Source: JABDJL01 sp963664065 | GTDB lineage: Bacteria > Pseudomonadota > Gammaproteobacteria > Xanthomonadales > SZUA-36 | NCBI GenBank assembly: GCA_963664065.1 | Contig: OY760942.1 | Coordinates: forward strand, 1,426,001 to 1,490,000 | DNA length: 64,000 bases | Direction: 5' to 3' | Shown here: positions 15,996-25,036 of the stretch, piece by piece | How positions within the stretch are numbered: position 1 is the first letter of the stretch | How the letters are laid out: every line of letters starts with the position of its first letter | Program-made: the position numbers and the translations under genes | Notes under the pieces: model-generated | Database searches by the model: none | What the model was told of the DNA's origin: nothing | The model's input: only the letters and a program-made list of their open reading frames with translations

Positions 15996-16933
15996 ACGCA
16001 TTAGCGCCCCTGCAAATCAGTGATTCCGCAGCTTTCGGCCATGTTGGCTTATTGGTTGGTGGAGATAGCCCGGAACGCGAGGTATCTCTTGATGGCGGGG
16101 CAGACATTGCACGTTCTTTCGAGCGTAGCGGCATAGGCTACCAGTTGTATGACGGTGCCCAGGGTTTGTTCAAAGCCATTGACGCCGGCAAAATCGACCG
16201 CGTATTTAACCTGATGCACGGACCTGGTGGCGAAGACGGCGCAATCCAGGGTGCCTTGCAGTTATTAAAAATTCCGGTTACTGGAACCGGTCTGCTCGGT
16301 TCAGCCCTGAGTATGGATAAAGTTCGCTCCAAGCGCCTGCTCCAGCAACAGGGAATATCAACAACCGACTTTGAACTTGTCGCACTGAAAGGCGAGCAAT
16401 TCGGACATATTACCGAGCGATTCGGATTCCCGGTTTTTGTGAAACCAAGCGGTCTGGGGTCGAGCATCGGCATATCAAGGGTCACGGCCGCGGATCAATT
16501 GCCTGAAGCCATTGGACTGGCACGCCAATTTGGGGGCGAAGTGCTGGTTGAGCCGGCTGTGTCCGGTGATGAGTACTTTGTGGGAATTATTGATCGCTGT
16601 GCTTTGCCCTTGATCCGGATTAAGACGCCGAGGGAATTCTACGATTACGAAGCCAAGTATCACTCTGATGAAACCCGTTATTACTGTCCCAGCGGCATTG
16701 AGGATGAATTCGAACGTGACCTGCAACAGAAATCACTTGAAGCATTCGATGTTTTGAGGGCATCAGGATGGGGCAGGGTGGACTTTATTCTTGATCAGGA
16801 TAAACAGCCCTGGTTCCTGGAAGTCAACACCATTCCCGGGATGACCGGTCATAGCCTGGTACCTCAGGCTGCACAGGCCATGGGACTGGGCTTTGATGAA
16901 CTGGTTTGGAGAGTCCTGGAGACCAGTCTGTGA
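15992..16933 (+). CDS. ddl: D-alanine--D-alanine ligase
   Basis: A 313-residue ATP-grasp enzyme that supplies the dipeptide used by MurF. Motifs include VGLLVGGDSPEREVSLDGG near the N-terminus, MHGPGGEDGAIQGAL, PVFVKPSGLGSSIGIS in the ATP-grasp domain, and the C-terminal FLEVNTIPGMTGHSLVP. Its place between murC and ftsQ in the dcw cluster is the ddlB position. It overlaps both neighbours (ATGA with murC, GTGA with ftsQ). Confidence 0.96.
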   Translation: MNALAPLQISDSAAFGHVGLLVGGDSPEREVSLDGGADIARSFERSGIGYQLYDGAQGLFKAIDAGKIDRVFNLMHGPGGEDGAIQGALQLLKIPVTGTGLLGSALSMDKVRSKRLLQQQGISTTDFELVALKGEQFGHITERFGFPVFVKPSGLGSSIGISRVTAADQLPEAIGLARQFGGEVLVEPAVSGDEYFVGIIDRCALPLIRIKTPREFYDYEAKYHSDETRYYCPSGIEDEFERDLQQKSLEAFDVLRASGWGRVDFILDQDKQPWFLEVNTIPGMTGHSLVPQAAQAMGLGFDELVWRVLETSL

Positions 16934-17703
16934 ACCGGAAAGTCACCATTCAAATGCACCGGACGGTTCGCGGTTTCAGCGAGGGCCTGGTTGCAACATT
17001 GTTAATGTGCCTGCTGGCTGTCGGTGGTGTCGCCTGGGTCGGCATGGGCATGCTTACACAAGAGCAATGGCCGGTGCGCTGGCTTGAAATTGACGGTGCC
17101 TTTGAGCGAGTGAACGCCGAGCAGATCAGGGCCAGCCTGGTGCCGGTTTCATCGGGTAGTTTTTTCACAGTTGACCTGGAAAAAATACGCCAGGTAGCGT
17201 ACCGCCAGCCCTGGGTTGAGAGCGCCACTGTCCAGAAATCCTGGCCTGACACGGTCAGGGTCCAGGTGAAGGAATTCACCCCGGTTGCGCACTGGATAGG
17301 GGATTATCTGATTTCTTCGTCCGGTTCGTCGTTTGAGGTTGCTGGTGCAGCAGGAATCCAGGGCCTGCCCCGCTTGAACGGGCCGGATGAGCAACTGGAC
17401 GTTGTATTTGCCAGTTGGCAAAAATTCAATGACGAATTGCTAAGGGCAGGTCTGGAAATAGAAATGATTCGCCTTGACCCACGGGGTTCATGGCTTCTGG
17501 AATTGAATATCGGAACCGAAGTACAAGTCGGTCGGGAGAACGCCTTCGCTCGGCTTCAACGCCTGGTAGGGAGTTGGGCCGGATTAATGAATGGCAAGGA
17601 CATGGCTCCATTGGCCGTTGATCTTCGCTATACCAACGGATTTGCAGTGCGCTGGCCGAAACCACCGGCCAGATTTGCGGGGACTTATGGTAAAGAAAAC
17701 TGA
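16930..17703 (+). CDS. ftsQ: Cell division protein FtsQ
   Basis: A bitopic division protein of 257 residues. A short basic cytoplasmic tail is followed by a membrane segment (LVATLLMCLLAVGGVAWVGMG), a POTRA domain (WLEIDGAFERVNAEQIRASL ...), and the FtsQ/DivIB C-terminal domain. FtsQ is part of the FtsQLB complex. The start is taken as GTG 16930 (MNRKVTIQM), which overlaps the ddl stop as GTGA; upstream in-frame TTG codons lie inside ddl. ftsA begins within its last codons. Confidence 0.93.
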   Translation: MNRKVTIQMHRTVRGFSEGLVATLLMCLLAVGGVAWVGMGMLTQEQWPVRWLEIDGAFERVNAEQIRASLVPVSSGSFFTVDLEKIRQVAYRQPWVESATVQKSWPDTVRVQVKEFTPVAHWIGDYLISSSGSSFEVAGAAGIQGLPRLNGPDEQLDVVFASWQKFNDELLRAGLEIEMIRLDPRGSWLLELNIGTEVQVGRENAFARLQRLVGSWAGLMNGKDMAPLAVDLRYTNGFAVRWPKPPARFAGTYGKEN

Positions 17704-18916
17704 AAAATCACTGGTCGTAGGACTGGACATAGGCACGTCCAAAATTGTAGCCATCGTTGGTGAACTTCAGACCGATGGCGCAGTTGAGGTAATTGGGCTG
17801 GGTTCACACCCTTCGCGTGGCTTAAAACGCGGTGTGGTGGTCGACATGGCTTCAACAGAACAGGCCATTCAACGAGCCGTAGAAGAAGCTGAATTGATGG
17901 CAGGTTGTGAGATTCACTCTGTCTTCTGTGGCATTTCCGGAAATCACATCCGTAGCCAGAACTCAGACGGGACGGTGGCCATCAAAGATAAAGAGGTCAG
18001 TGAAGGCGATGTGGATCGCGTTCTGGATGCCGCAAGGGCAGTGCCCGTCGCAGCGGATCAGAAAGTCCTGCACGTATTGCCGCAGGAATACGTGCTGGAT
18101 AACCAGGACGGTATTCGCCAGCCGATTGGCATGGCAGGTGTCAGGCTTGAAGCGCATGTACACGTAGTCACTGCCGCGTTAAGTGCAACTCAGAATATTT
18201 CCAAATGCGTTGCACGCTGTGGTTTGTCTATCGATGAATTGATCATGCAACCGCTTGCAGCCAGTTTTGCAGCCCTGAGTGAGGATGAAAAGGACCTGGG
18301 TGTTTGCCTGGTCGATGTCGGCGCGGGCACGACCGATATTGCAGTGTTTACCGACGGTGCAATCCGCCATACCGCTTGTATTCCCATTGCGGGAGACCAG
18401 GTGACCAATGACATTGCGGTCGCATTGCGAACACCAACCCAGCACGCGGAAGACATCAAAATCAAGTATGCCTGCGCGCTGGAACAACTGGCAGGCAGCG
18501 AAGAGACCATCCAGGTTCCAAGTGTAGGTGACCGTACGTCGCGACGTCTTGCACGGCAAACCCTTGCGCAAGTCGTGGAAGCACGTTACCGCGAACTGTT
18601 TTCCCTGGTCATGGCAGAACTCAGGCGTAGCGGATTTGAAAGCATGGTTGCTTCGGGCATGGTGATGAGTGGTGGAGCCGCCAAGATGGAAGGCTCTATC
18701 GACCTGGCTGAGGAGATTTTTCACATGCCGGTGAGGTTGGCTTCCCCGCAATATGTCACTGGCTTGTCTGATGTTGTATCTAACCCGGTGCATGCTACTG
18801 GAGTAGGGCTGTTGCTTTACGGCAGCCAGGCAGATAGTGGCCGGAGCCTGTCAGGTTCCGGTGGCGGTGATTCATTAGTGGACCGGATCCAAAGTTGGTT
18901 CCGGGGTGAGTTTTAA
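17687..18916 (+). CDS. ftsA: Cell division protein FtsA
   Basis: A 409-residue actin-like ATPase that tethers FtsZ to the membrane. Visible motifs are the phosphate-1 loop VVGLDIGTSKIVAIVGE near the N-terminus, the SHS2 (1C) region, CLVDVGAGTTDIAVFTDG (phosphate 2), and the C-terminal amphipathic membrane-targeting helix LVDRIQSWFRGEF. The start is ATG 17687 (MVKKTEKS), which overlaps the end of ftsQ by 17 bp. Length agrees with the family (about 410-420). Confidence 0.96.
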   Translation: MVKKTEKSLVVGLDIGTSKIVAIVGELQTDGAVEVIGLGSHPSRGLKRGVVVDMASTEQAIQRAVEEAELMAGCEIHSVFCGISGNHIRSQNSDGTVAIKDKEVSEGDVDRVLDAARAVPVAADQKVLHVLPQEYVLDNQDGIRQPIGMAGVRLEAHVHVVTAALSATQNISKCVARCGLSIDELIMQPLAASFAALSEDEKDLGVCLVDVGAGTTDIAVFTDGAIRHTACIPIAGDQVTNDIAVALRTPTQHAEDIKIKYACALEQLAGSEETIQVPSVGDRTSRRLARQTLAQVVEARYRELFSLVMAELRRSGFESMVASGMVMSGGAAKMEGSIDLAEEIFHMPVRLASPQYVTGLSDVVSNPVHATGVGLLLYGSQADSGRSLSGSGGGDSLVDRIQSWFRGEF

Positions 18917-19002
18917 CGGTTTTGTAGGAATGCATCGGTTTTCAGGGACAAAGCATATCCCTGGAGCCGGTGGAAAATAACGCGAGCGAGAGGAGAAATA
19001 AA

Positions 19003-20181
19003 ATGTTTGAACTAGTGGAAAATTACACGCCGAGTGCCGAAATAAAGGTCATCGGTGTCGGGGGAGGTGGCGGTAACGCTGTCGCACAAATGATCGATGC
19101 CAATATTGATGGTGTCGATTTCATAGCAGCTAATACGGATTCCCAGGCCTTGCGGCAATTCAAAGGCAAAACGGTATTGCAGATTGGCGCAAGCATCACC
19201 AAGGGCCTAGGCTCAGGCGCCAACCCGGAAGTGGGCAGGCAAGCGGCGCTGGAAGATCGTGAGCGGATCGTTGAGATTCTCAGTGGTGCAGACATGGTCT
19301 TCATCACGGCCGGTATGGGCGGGGGTACGGGTACCGGTGCTGCACCGGTGATTGCCCAGGCTGCCAAGGAACTTGGCATACTGACAGTGGCTGTGGTTAC
19401 CAAGCCGTTTCATTTCGAAGCACGACGCCGGATGGCCATTGCCGAGCAGGGGATTGACGAGTTATCGCGCCAGGTTGATTCCCTGATAACCATCCCGAAC
19501 GCAAAGTTGTTTGAAGTCATGGGTGATGATGCTCTGCTGTTGAACGCATTCAAAGCAGCCAATGACGTATTGCAGGGCGCAGTTCAGGGGATTGCCGAAT
19601 TGATCACCCGCCAGGGACTGATTAACGTTGACTTTGCCGATGTACGAACTGTGATGTCGGAGATGGGCCAGGCCGTAATGGGTGCGGGCCGGGCACAGGG
19701 TGAGGACCGGGCCTTAATGGCGGTTCATTCAGCGATTGGCAGTCCACTGCTGGAAGACATCAACCTTTCCGGTGCAAGAGGTGTGCTGGTTAATATAACT
19801 GCCGGCATGAACCTGACCATGAAAGAGTTTGACGAGGTGGGCAGTGCAGTTGCTGACCTCGCCTCTGAAGACGCAACCGTGGTAATCGGCACAGTGATTG
19901 ATCCCGAAATTGGCGACGAATTGAGAGTGACCGTTGTCGCCACCGGCCTTGGAGGAAGTGGTGCGCAAGCCCAGCCCTTTGAAAGCAGGATGCAATTGGT
20001 CAGGAATGGCACTACCGGCCAGGCCGAATCCATGTTCATGGGGGAATCGGATACTTCGGTTGCCGGGAAACCAGCGGGAGAAGTACCTGCCGGGGAAGCG
20101 GAAACCAATGACATGTTTTCCCAACAGGAGAACATTGACTACCTGGATATCCCCTCATTCCTGAGAGTCCAGGCAGACTAA
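19003..20181 (+). CDS. ftsZ: Cell division GTPase FtsZ
   Basis: A 392-residue tubulin homologue that forms the Z-ring. GTP-binding elements are VGGGGGNAVAQM and GMGGGTGTGAAPVIA, with the T7 loop NVDFADVRTVM. The C-terminal conserved peptide DYLDIPSFLRVQAD that binds FtsA and ZipA is complete. The start is ATG 19003 (MFELVENYTPSA), set by a strong AGGAG 8 bases upstream; an in-frame GTG at 18970 would add an unlikely 11 residues. It is the last gene of the dcw run and is followed by two terminators. Confidence 0.98.
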   Translation: MFELVENYTPSAEIKVIGVGGGGGNAVAQMIDANIDGVDFIAANTDSQALRQFKGKTVLQIGASITKGLGSGANPEVGRQAALEDRERIVEILSGADMVFITAGMGGGTGTGAAPVIAQAAKELGILTVAVVTKPFHFEARRRMAIAEQGIDELSRQVDSLITIPNAKLFEVMGDDALLLNAFKAANDVLQGAVQGIAELITRQGLINVDFADVRTVMSEMGQAVMGAGRAQGEDRALMAVHSAIGSPLLEDINLSGARGVLVNITAGMNLTMKEFDEVGSAVADLASEDATVVIGTVIDPEIGDELRVTVVATGLGGSGAQAQPFESRMQLVRNGTTGQAESMFMGESDTSVAGKPAGEVPAGEAETNDMFSQQENIDYLDIPSFLRVQAD

Positions 20182-20217
20182 GCCGATTCCCTGATGTGGT
20201 ATTCGGGATTAGTTCTG

Positions 20218-20239
20218 CTCCTGCAGTGCAGGAGTTTTT
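20218..20239 (+). terminator. Intrinsic terminator 1 after ftsZ
   Basis: The stem CTCCTGC / GCAGGAG (7 bp) with the 3-base loop AGT is followed directly by TTTTT. It lies 37 bp after the ftsZ stop. Confidence 0.8.
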
Positions 20240-20250
20240 GCTCGCCTTAA

Positions 20251-20283
20251 AAGGCCGGCCCGTAATGCGGGCCGGCCTTTTTT
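20251..20283 (+). terminator. Intrinsic terminator 2 after ftsZ
   Basis: A perfect 12-bp stem, AAGGCCGGCCCG / CGGGCCGGCCTT, with a 5-base loop is followed by a T-tract up to 20283. It is one of the strongest terminators in the window and, in tandem with terminator 1, insulates lpxC from dcw read-through. Confidence 0.92.
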
Positions 20284-20465
20284 CAGGCAGGTTCTTTTCC
20301 TCCGTAACAGTGTTGCAGGCCTGTTCTCATCGGTCATTACCCATATTGGCAAGTCCCTCCTTAAATGCGGCCTGCACCTCGCCACGAAGAAGAATTCCTG
20401 CGCCTGAAGCCTCGCCCGATAATTCGCTGACGCTTGTGTTCGCACATCCATGTGCCAAAGGTAAA

Positions 20466-20504
20466 TTGTTAAGTTGAGAGCTTCAATTGTTAATATGTTG
20501 TTAA
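20466..20504. repeat. Three TTGTTAA direct repeats upstream of lpxC
   Basis: The heptamer TTGTTAA occurs at 20466-20472, 20487-20493 and 20498-20504, with start-to-start distances of 21 and 11 bp, close to two and one helical turns. It lies 60-100 bp upstream of the candidate lpxC -10 element in an AT-rich stretch. A regulator-binding array is possible but unproven. Confidence 0.4.
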
Positions 20505-20560
20505 ATAGCAACATTTTGTTGTTGAAACACCAAAAAATTCTTTTTTGATCAGGAGTGCTG

Positions 20561-20569
20561 TGCTAGTAT
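20561..20569 (+). promoter_or_regulatory. Candidate extended -10 promoter of lpxC
   Basis: TGC-TAGTAT (20561-20569) matches an extended -10 (TGnTATAAT-like) 35 bp upstream of the lpxC start codon. No good -35 hexamer is seen at the usual spacing; a run of T lies there. The rest of the 320-bp ftsZ-lpxC gap holds only the two terminators and the TTGTTAA repeats. Confidence 0.45.
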
Positions 20570-20603
20570 TTCACCGTCTTTTCGGGCTTGAGTCTCTGAA
20601 AAA

Positions 20604-21515
20604 GTGATAAAGCAACGAACACTAAAAAACGTTATCAGGGCCACCGGTGTAGGAATTCACACCGGTGAGAAGGTCTATATGGTGCTCAGGCCGGCAGCGG
20701 TCAATACCGGTATCGTATTTCGACGCGTGGATCTCGATCCGGTGGTGGAAATTCATGCCATAGCGACCAATGTGGGTGATACCAGCATGTCGACCACACT
20801 GGTGCGTGACGGAATTCGCGTATCTACGGTTGAACACCTGTTGTCAGCGATGGCCGGCATGGGTATCGATAATGCCTATGTTGATGTCAGCGCCGCCGAA
20901 GTGCCTATTATGGATGGTAGTGCGGGCCCATTTGTATTCCTGATCCAGTCCGCGGGCATTGAAGAACAGTCTTCGGCCAAGCGCTTTATCAAGATTATCG
21001 AACCTATAGAAATTCGACAGGATGACAAGTGGGCGCGATTTGAGCCCCACGAAGGATTTAAAGTTTCATTCAAGATTGATTTTAATCACCCAGTATTTAA
21101 ATCCCACACGTCATTTGCCTCGGTCGACTTCTCAACTACTTCATTTTTGAAAGAGGTGTCCAGGGCACGCACATTTGGTTTTATGCGCGATCTGGAAATG
21201 CTGCGCGATCGCAACCTGGTTCTGGGCGGTAGCATGGATAATGCTGTCGTGCTTGATGATTACCGGGTCTTAAATGAAGACGGTTTGCGGTATGAGGATG
21301 AGTTCGTAAAGCACAAGGTGCTGGATGCTATTGGCGATCTTTACCTGCTTGGCCACGGCTTGATCGGGGCTTATTCGGGCTTCAAGTCCGGCCACGAATT
21401 GAATAACCTGTTGTTGAGGGAATTACTGGCCCACCCGGAAGCATGGGAAGAGGTAATTTTCGAGGATCAGGAAAACGCACCGATTTCGTACACACACCCG
21501 GCGCAGGCCATTTAA
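20604..21515 (+). CDS. lpxC: UDP-3-O-acyl-N-acetylglucosamine deacetylase
   Basis: A 303-residue zinc deacetylase catalysing the committed step of lipid A synthesis. It has the N-terminal GVGIHTGEKVYMVLRPA, the zinc-site VEHLLSAMAGMGIDN, VSRARTFGFMRDLE, KHKVLDAIGDLYLLG and the catalytic GFKSGHELNN. It starts with GTG at 20604 (MIKQRTLKN), as the usual N-terminus requires. The gene follows ftsZ, as in most gammaproteobacteria, but is separated from it by strong terminators, so it is transcribed independently. Confidence 0.97.
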   Translation: MIKQRTLKNVIRATGVGIHTGEKVYMVLRPAAVNTGIVFRRVDLDPVVEIHAIATNVGDTSMSTTLVRDGIRVSTVEHLLSAMAGMGIDNAYVDVSAAEVPIMDGSAGPFVFLIQSAGIEEQSSAKRFIKIIEPIEIRQDDKWARFEPHEGFKVSFKIDFNHPVFKSHTSFASVDFSTTSFLKEVSRARTFGFMRDLEMLRDRNLVLGGSMDNAVVLDDYRVLNEDGLRYEDEFVKHKVLDAIGDLYLLGHGLIGAYSGFKSGHELNNLLLRELLAHPEAWEEVIFEDQENAPISYTHPAQAI

Positions 21516-21524
21516 TGAATGAGC

Positions 21525-21549
21525 AAAATGGGGCTCCTGCCCCATTTGC
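21525..21549. terminator. Bidirectional hairpin between lpxC and dciA
   Basis: The stem AAATGGGGC / GCCCCATTT (9 bp) with loop TCCT starts about 10 bp after the lpxC stop. The flanking A and T bases give short U-tracts in both directions, mainly for the minus-strand dciA transcript (TTTTGC). It probably ends both convergent transcripts. Confidence 0.6.
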
Positions 21550-21559
21550 ATGTCGCTGC

Positions 21560-21636
21560 GCAGACGCGTGGGTCTGCTTCGCGCTTTAAGGAGAGTCGCT
21601 TCGCGACAACATGAATTGCGAGGATACTGCCTCGCA
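21560..21636. repeat. Run of three further short stem-loops in the lpxC-dciA gap
   Basis: GCAGAC / GTCTGC (21560-21577), GTCGC / GCGAC (21595-21607) and TGCGAGG / CCTCGCA (21617-21636) follow the terminator hairpin in tandem. None has a T-tract. They could be REP-like elements or structured 3' ends protecting the convergent transcripts. Confidence 0.4.
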
Positions 21637-21680
21637 GCACCACTCGCTGTTGCTCGTGTTGGCACATATTATAGTCCTGC

Positions 21681-22145
21681 TTAATTGTCTCGGTCTCTGT
21701 GCAGGTGTTTCAGAATCAGGTCCCTAGTTTCTTCATCTCCACTGTCATGAGCGAATCGCTCCAGCGATAGTCTCGCACACTCCGGTAATTCTCGTTTGTG
21801 GCGCGTTTCTTTTCTTGTCCGCGTAATGGGTGCGGTACGAACTTTGATTTGTGACAGGCCTTTCACCCCTGAAGCTTTGAGTGAATTCAGCAGGCTGTCG
21901 CTGTCCATTTTCAATCGTGTTGCCAGCGCCGCACTGGGTGTTAGCAATACCAGGCATTCATCGTGCATGGCAGCAACCTGCACCTGTGCACACATTTCGG
22001 GTTCCAATAAGCCCGCCAGTTTTCGATCGAGAAACTGTAGTTGCCGTGCGTGGCTGAGCAGATTGCCGAAGCTTTTTGATTCGGAATTCAGCAATTCGCC
22101 AACCAGCCTGGCAGATCGCTTTGGTGATTGAGAGTTGCCTGCCAT
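21681..22145 (-). CDS. dciA: DciA-type (DUF721) replicative helicase-loading protein
   Basis: A 154-residue DUF721 protein. The N-terminal half (SFGNLLSHARQLQFLDRKLAGLLEPEMCAQVQVAAMHDECLVLL...) fits the KH-like fold of the family. The C-terminal part is charged and probably flexible. DciA is the ancestral loader of the replicative helicase DnaB in bacteria lacking DnaC. In many gammaproteobacteria it lies between lpxC and secA, as here. It is transcribed divergently from secA across a 167-bp gap and convergently to lpxC. Confidence 0.85.
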   Translation of the reverse strand: MAGNSQSPKRSARLVGELLNSESKSFGNLLSHARQLQFLDRKLAGLLEPEMCAQVQVAAMHDECLVLLTPSAALATRLKMDSDSLLNSLKASGVKGLSQIKVRTAPITRTRKETRHKRELPECARLSLERFAHDSGDEETRDLILKHLHRDRDN

Positions 22146-22202
22146 AGATCAAGGGTACTTCATAGGTGCTTCATATGGCTAATCATGAGGCCATGACGCT
22201 TG

Positions 22203-22208
22203 TATAAT
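22203..22208 (+). promoter_or_regulatory. Candidate -10 element of the secA promoter
   Basis: A perfect TATAAT lies at 22203-22208 in the dciA-secA divergent gap, about 105 bp before secA. No matching -35 is obvious at 16-18 bp, so this is a partial call. No SecM-like leader ORF is apparent between this site and secA. Confidence 0.4.
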
Positions 22209-22312
22209 GCCCCGGCAAGCTTGCATCCAGGCCAGCCAGACCCCAAATAGAAAGCTGTTCAAAAGCAGGCGTTCTGGGCAGACCGAGCCAACTTCCGGAC
22301 ACTTCAAATTTT

Positions 22313-25036
22313 ATGCTGAATGTACTGATTACCAAGATTTACGGCAGTCGAAATGAGCGGCTGGTGAAGAAAATGAGCCGCGAAGTCCAGCAGATCAATG
22401 ATCTGGAGGATTCAATACAGGCGTTGTCTGACGAGGCCCTATTGGCCTCGACGGCTGAGTTGCGTACGCGCCACAAAGACGGCGAATCCCTGGAGGACTT
22501 ACTACCCGAGGCTTTTGCCTGTGTCCGTGAGGCCAGCATACGAACGCTGGGTCTACGGCACTTTGACGTCCAGTTGATCGGCGGAATTGTGTTGCATCGC
22601 GGAATGATCTCCGAAATGAAAACCGGCGAGGGCAAGACACTGATGGCCACGCTGGCGGTATATCTTAATGCGTTGACCGGTCGCGGTGTTCATGTTGTGA
22701 CCGTGAACGACTACCTGGCGCAACGGGATGCAGATTGGATGAAGCCAATTTTTACCGCCCTGGATATAACGGTTGGTGTTGTCGTGCCGGGCATGTCGCA
22801 TGCGGCCAAACGTGCGGCTTACGCATGTGATGTTGTATACGCGACCAATAACGAACTGGGTTTTGATTATCTGCGTGACAACATGGCGTTTTCAATCGAT
22901 CAGAGAGTGCAAAGGGATCGGTTCTTTGCCATCGTGGATGAGGTGGATTCGATTCTTATTGATGAAGCCCGGACGCCGCTGATAATTTCCGGGCCTGCAG
23001 ATGAGTCTCCGCAACTGTACGTCCGAATAAACAAATTGATCCCACACCTGAAACCGGCTGTAAATATAGCTGCGGAAGGTGAAGAAGAGAACCTGAAGGG
23101 CGATTTCACTGTTGATGAAAAGCAAAAACAGGTTTATCTCACCGAAGATGGCATGGCGAATGTTGAAGCCTTACTGGTCAAAGCCGGGCTTTTGAAAGAG
23201 GAAGACAGCCTCTACCACGCTCACAATTTGAGTCTGGTTCATCATCTCAATGCGGGATTGCGGGCCAATCATCTTTATAAAAATGACGTTGATTACATCG
23301 TCCGTGATAACGAAGTTGTTATCGTGGATGAGTTTACCGGCCGTACCCTGGCTGGACGGCGCTGGTCCGAGGGCTTGCACCAGGCCGTGGAAGCAAAAGA
23401 AGGTGTACCGATTCAGCGGGAAAACCAAACACTGGCCTCCATCACCTTTCAGAATTACTTCCGCCTGTATGAAAAACTATCCGGAATGACTGGCACGGCG
23501 GATACGGAGGCTTACGAATTCCAGTCAATATACAGCCTGGAGGTGGTGGTGATTCCCACTCACCGGGTCATGATCCGTGATGATAAAGACGACCTGGTCT
23601 TTCTGAAATCAGAAGCCAAGTACGGGGCCATACTGGACGATATCAAGGATTGCGTAGACCGGGGTCAGCCGGTGCTGGTGGGCACGACATCAATCGAAAC
23701 CTCGGAATTGGTCGCTGCCAAACTGAAAGCTGAGAAAGTTTCACACGAAGTTCTGAACGCCAAGCAACACGAACGTGAAGCAATAATTGTTGCCCAGGCA
23801 GGAAGACCATCAGCAGTGACCATTGCCACCAACATGGCTGGCCGGGGTACCGACATTGTGTTGGGTGGCAGCCTGGACGCTGAACTCGCCGGGCTGGCGG
23901 AAGATCCCTCAGAAGCCTTGAAAGAAAGTGCCAGGGCAGATTGGACAAAACGTCACAATGCCGTGATTGAGTCGGGCGGTCTTCACATTATTTGTACTGA
24001 ACGACACGAATCCAGACGTATAGATAATCAGCTTCGTGGACGTTCCGGAAGGCAGGGAGACCCTGGATCATCCAGGTTTTATCTGTCTTTGGAAGATAAC
24101 CTGATGCGCATCTTCGCCTCCGACCGGATGTCCGGAATGATGCAAAGGTTCGGTATGAAGGAAGATGAGGCTATTGAAGCCGGTATGCTGAACCGCGCTA
24201 TTGAAAACGCGCAACGAAAAGTCGAGGCGCATAACTTTGATATCCGAAAACACCTGCTTGATTATGACGACGTTGCCAATGATCAGAGGCGCGTTGTTTA
24301 TCAGCAGCGTAGCGACCTGATGGAATTTGAAGAGATTCATGAAACTATCCTTGAATTCAGGGAAAATGTATTCAATGACGTGGTGAGTCGTTTCGTTCCT
24401 CCCGGAAGTATTGATGAGCAGTGGGAAATAAAGGAACTGGAGGCAGCGCTTGATGGAGAATTCGGGATTTCCATGCCATTAAGCCGCTGGATCTCTGAGG
24501 AAGAAGTTCAGAACGAAGAGGTGATACGGTCGCGTATATTGCAGACGGTCAATAACCACTTTGAAGCGCGTGAAGCCCAAACCGGTTCGACTGTGATGAG
24601 GCACTTTGAAAAGGCCTTGATGTTGAATGTTCTAGATCAACAGTGGAAAGACCATCTGGCCAGTATGGACTATCTGCGCCAGGGAATTCACTTACGCGGA
24701 TATGCGCAGAAACAGCCCATGCAGGAATACAAGCGTGAGTCCTATGAAATGTTCAGTGGCCTTATGGAAAGCATCCAGCATGAAGTTGTCCGCATCCTGG
24801 CCCGCGTTGAGGTCAGGGCAGAGGAAGATGTAGACGCGGTAGACGCACAAAGAAAGACCGACGCTCCCATGCAATATCGTCATGATGAGGCGACATCCGC
24901 CACCGGTGGTGCAAAGGGTTCAGGACCGGATCCAGAACAGCCCTTCATCAGGAGCGGTCGCAAGGTTGGACGAAATGAACCATGCCCCTGCGGTTCTGGC
25001 CAGAAATTCAAGCGCTGCCACGGTCAATTGCAATAA
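22313..25036 (+). CDS. secA: Preprotein translocase motor ATPase SecA
   Basis: The 907-residue DEAD-like ATPase drives protein export through SecYEG. Visible elements are the Walker A region MKTGEGKTLMATLA, Walker B VDEVDSILIDEARTPLIISG, TNMAGRGTDIVLGG of the second nucleotide domain, the helical scaffold and wing regions, and the C-terminal zinc finger KVGRNEPCPCGSGQKFKRCHG, which binds SecB and phospholipid. Length matches the family (about 900). Its last 13 bp overlap the end of the convergent coaE gene. Confidence 0.98.
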   Translation: MLNVLITKIYGSRNERLVKKMSREVQQINDLEDSIQALSDEALLASTAELRTRHKDGESLEDLLPEAFACVREASIRTLGLRHFDVQLIGGIVLHRGMISEMKTGEGKTLMATLAVYLNALTGRGVHVVTVNDYLAQRDADWMKPIFTALDITVGVVVPGMSHAAKRAAYACDVVYATNNELGFDYLRDNMAFSIDQRVQRDRFFAIVDEVDSILIDEARTPLIISGPADESPQLYVRINKLIPHLKPAVNIAAEGEEENLKGDFTVDEKQKQVYLTEDGMANVEALLVKAGLLKEEDSLYHAHNLSLVHHLNAGLRANHLYKNDVDYIVRDNEVVIVDEFTGRTLAGRRWSEGLHQAVEAKEGVPIQRENQTLASITFQNYFRLYEKLSGMTGTADTEAYEFQSIYSLEVVVIPTHRVMIRDDKDDLVFLKSEAKYGAILDDIKDCVDRGQPVLVGTTSIETSELVAAKLKAEKVSHEVLNAKQHEREAIIVAQAGRPSAVTIATNMAGRGTDIVLGGSLDAELAGLAEDPSEALKESARADWTKRHNAVIESGGLHIICTERHESRRIDNQLRGRSGRQGDPGSSRFYLSLEDNLMRIFASDRMSGMMQRFGMKEDEAIEAGMLNRAIENAQRKVEAHNFDIRKHLLDYDDVANDQRRVVYQQRSDLMEFEEIHETILEFRENVFNDVVSRFVPPGSIDEQWEIKELEAALDGEFGISMPLSRWISEEEVQNEEVIRSRILQTVNNHFEAREAQTGSTVMRHFEKALMLNVLDQQWKDHLASMDYLRQGIHLRGYAQKQPMQEYKRESYEMFSGLMESIQHEVVRILARVEVRAEEDVDAVDAQRKTDAPMQYRHDEATSATGGAKGSGPDPEQPFIRSGRKVGRNEPCPCGSGQKFKRCHGQLQ

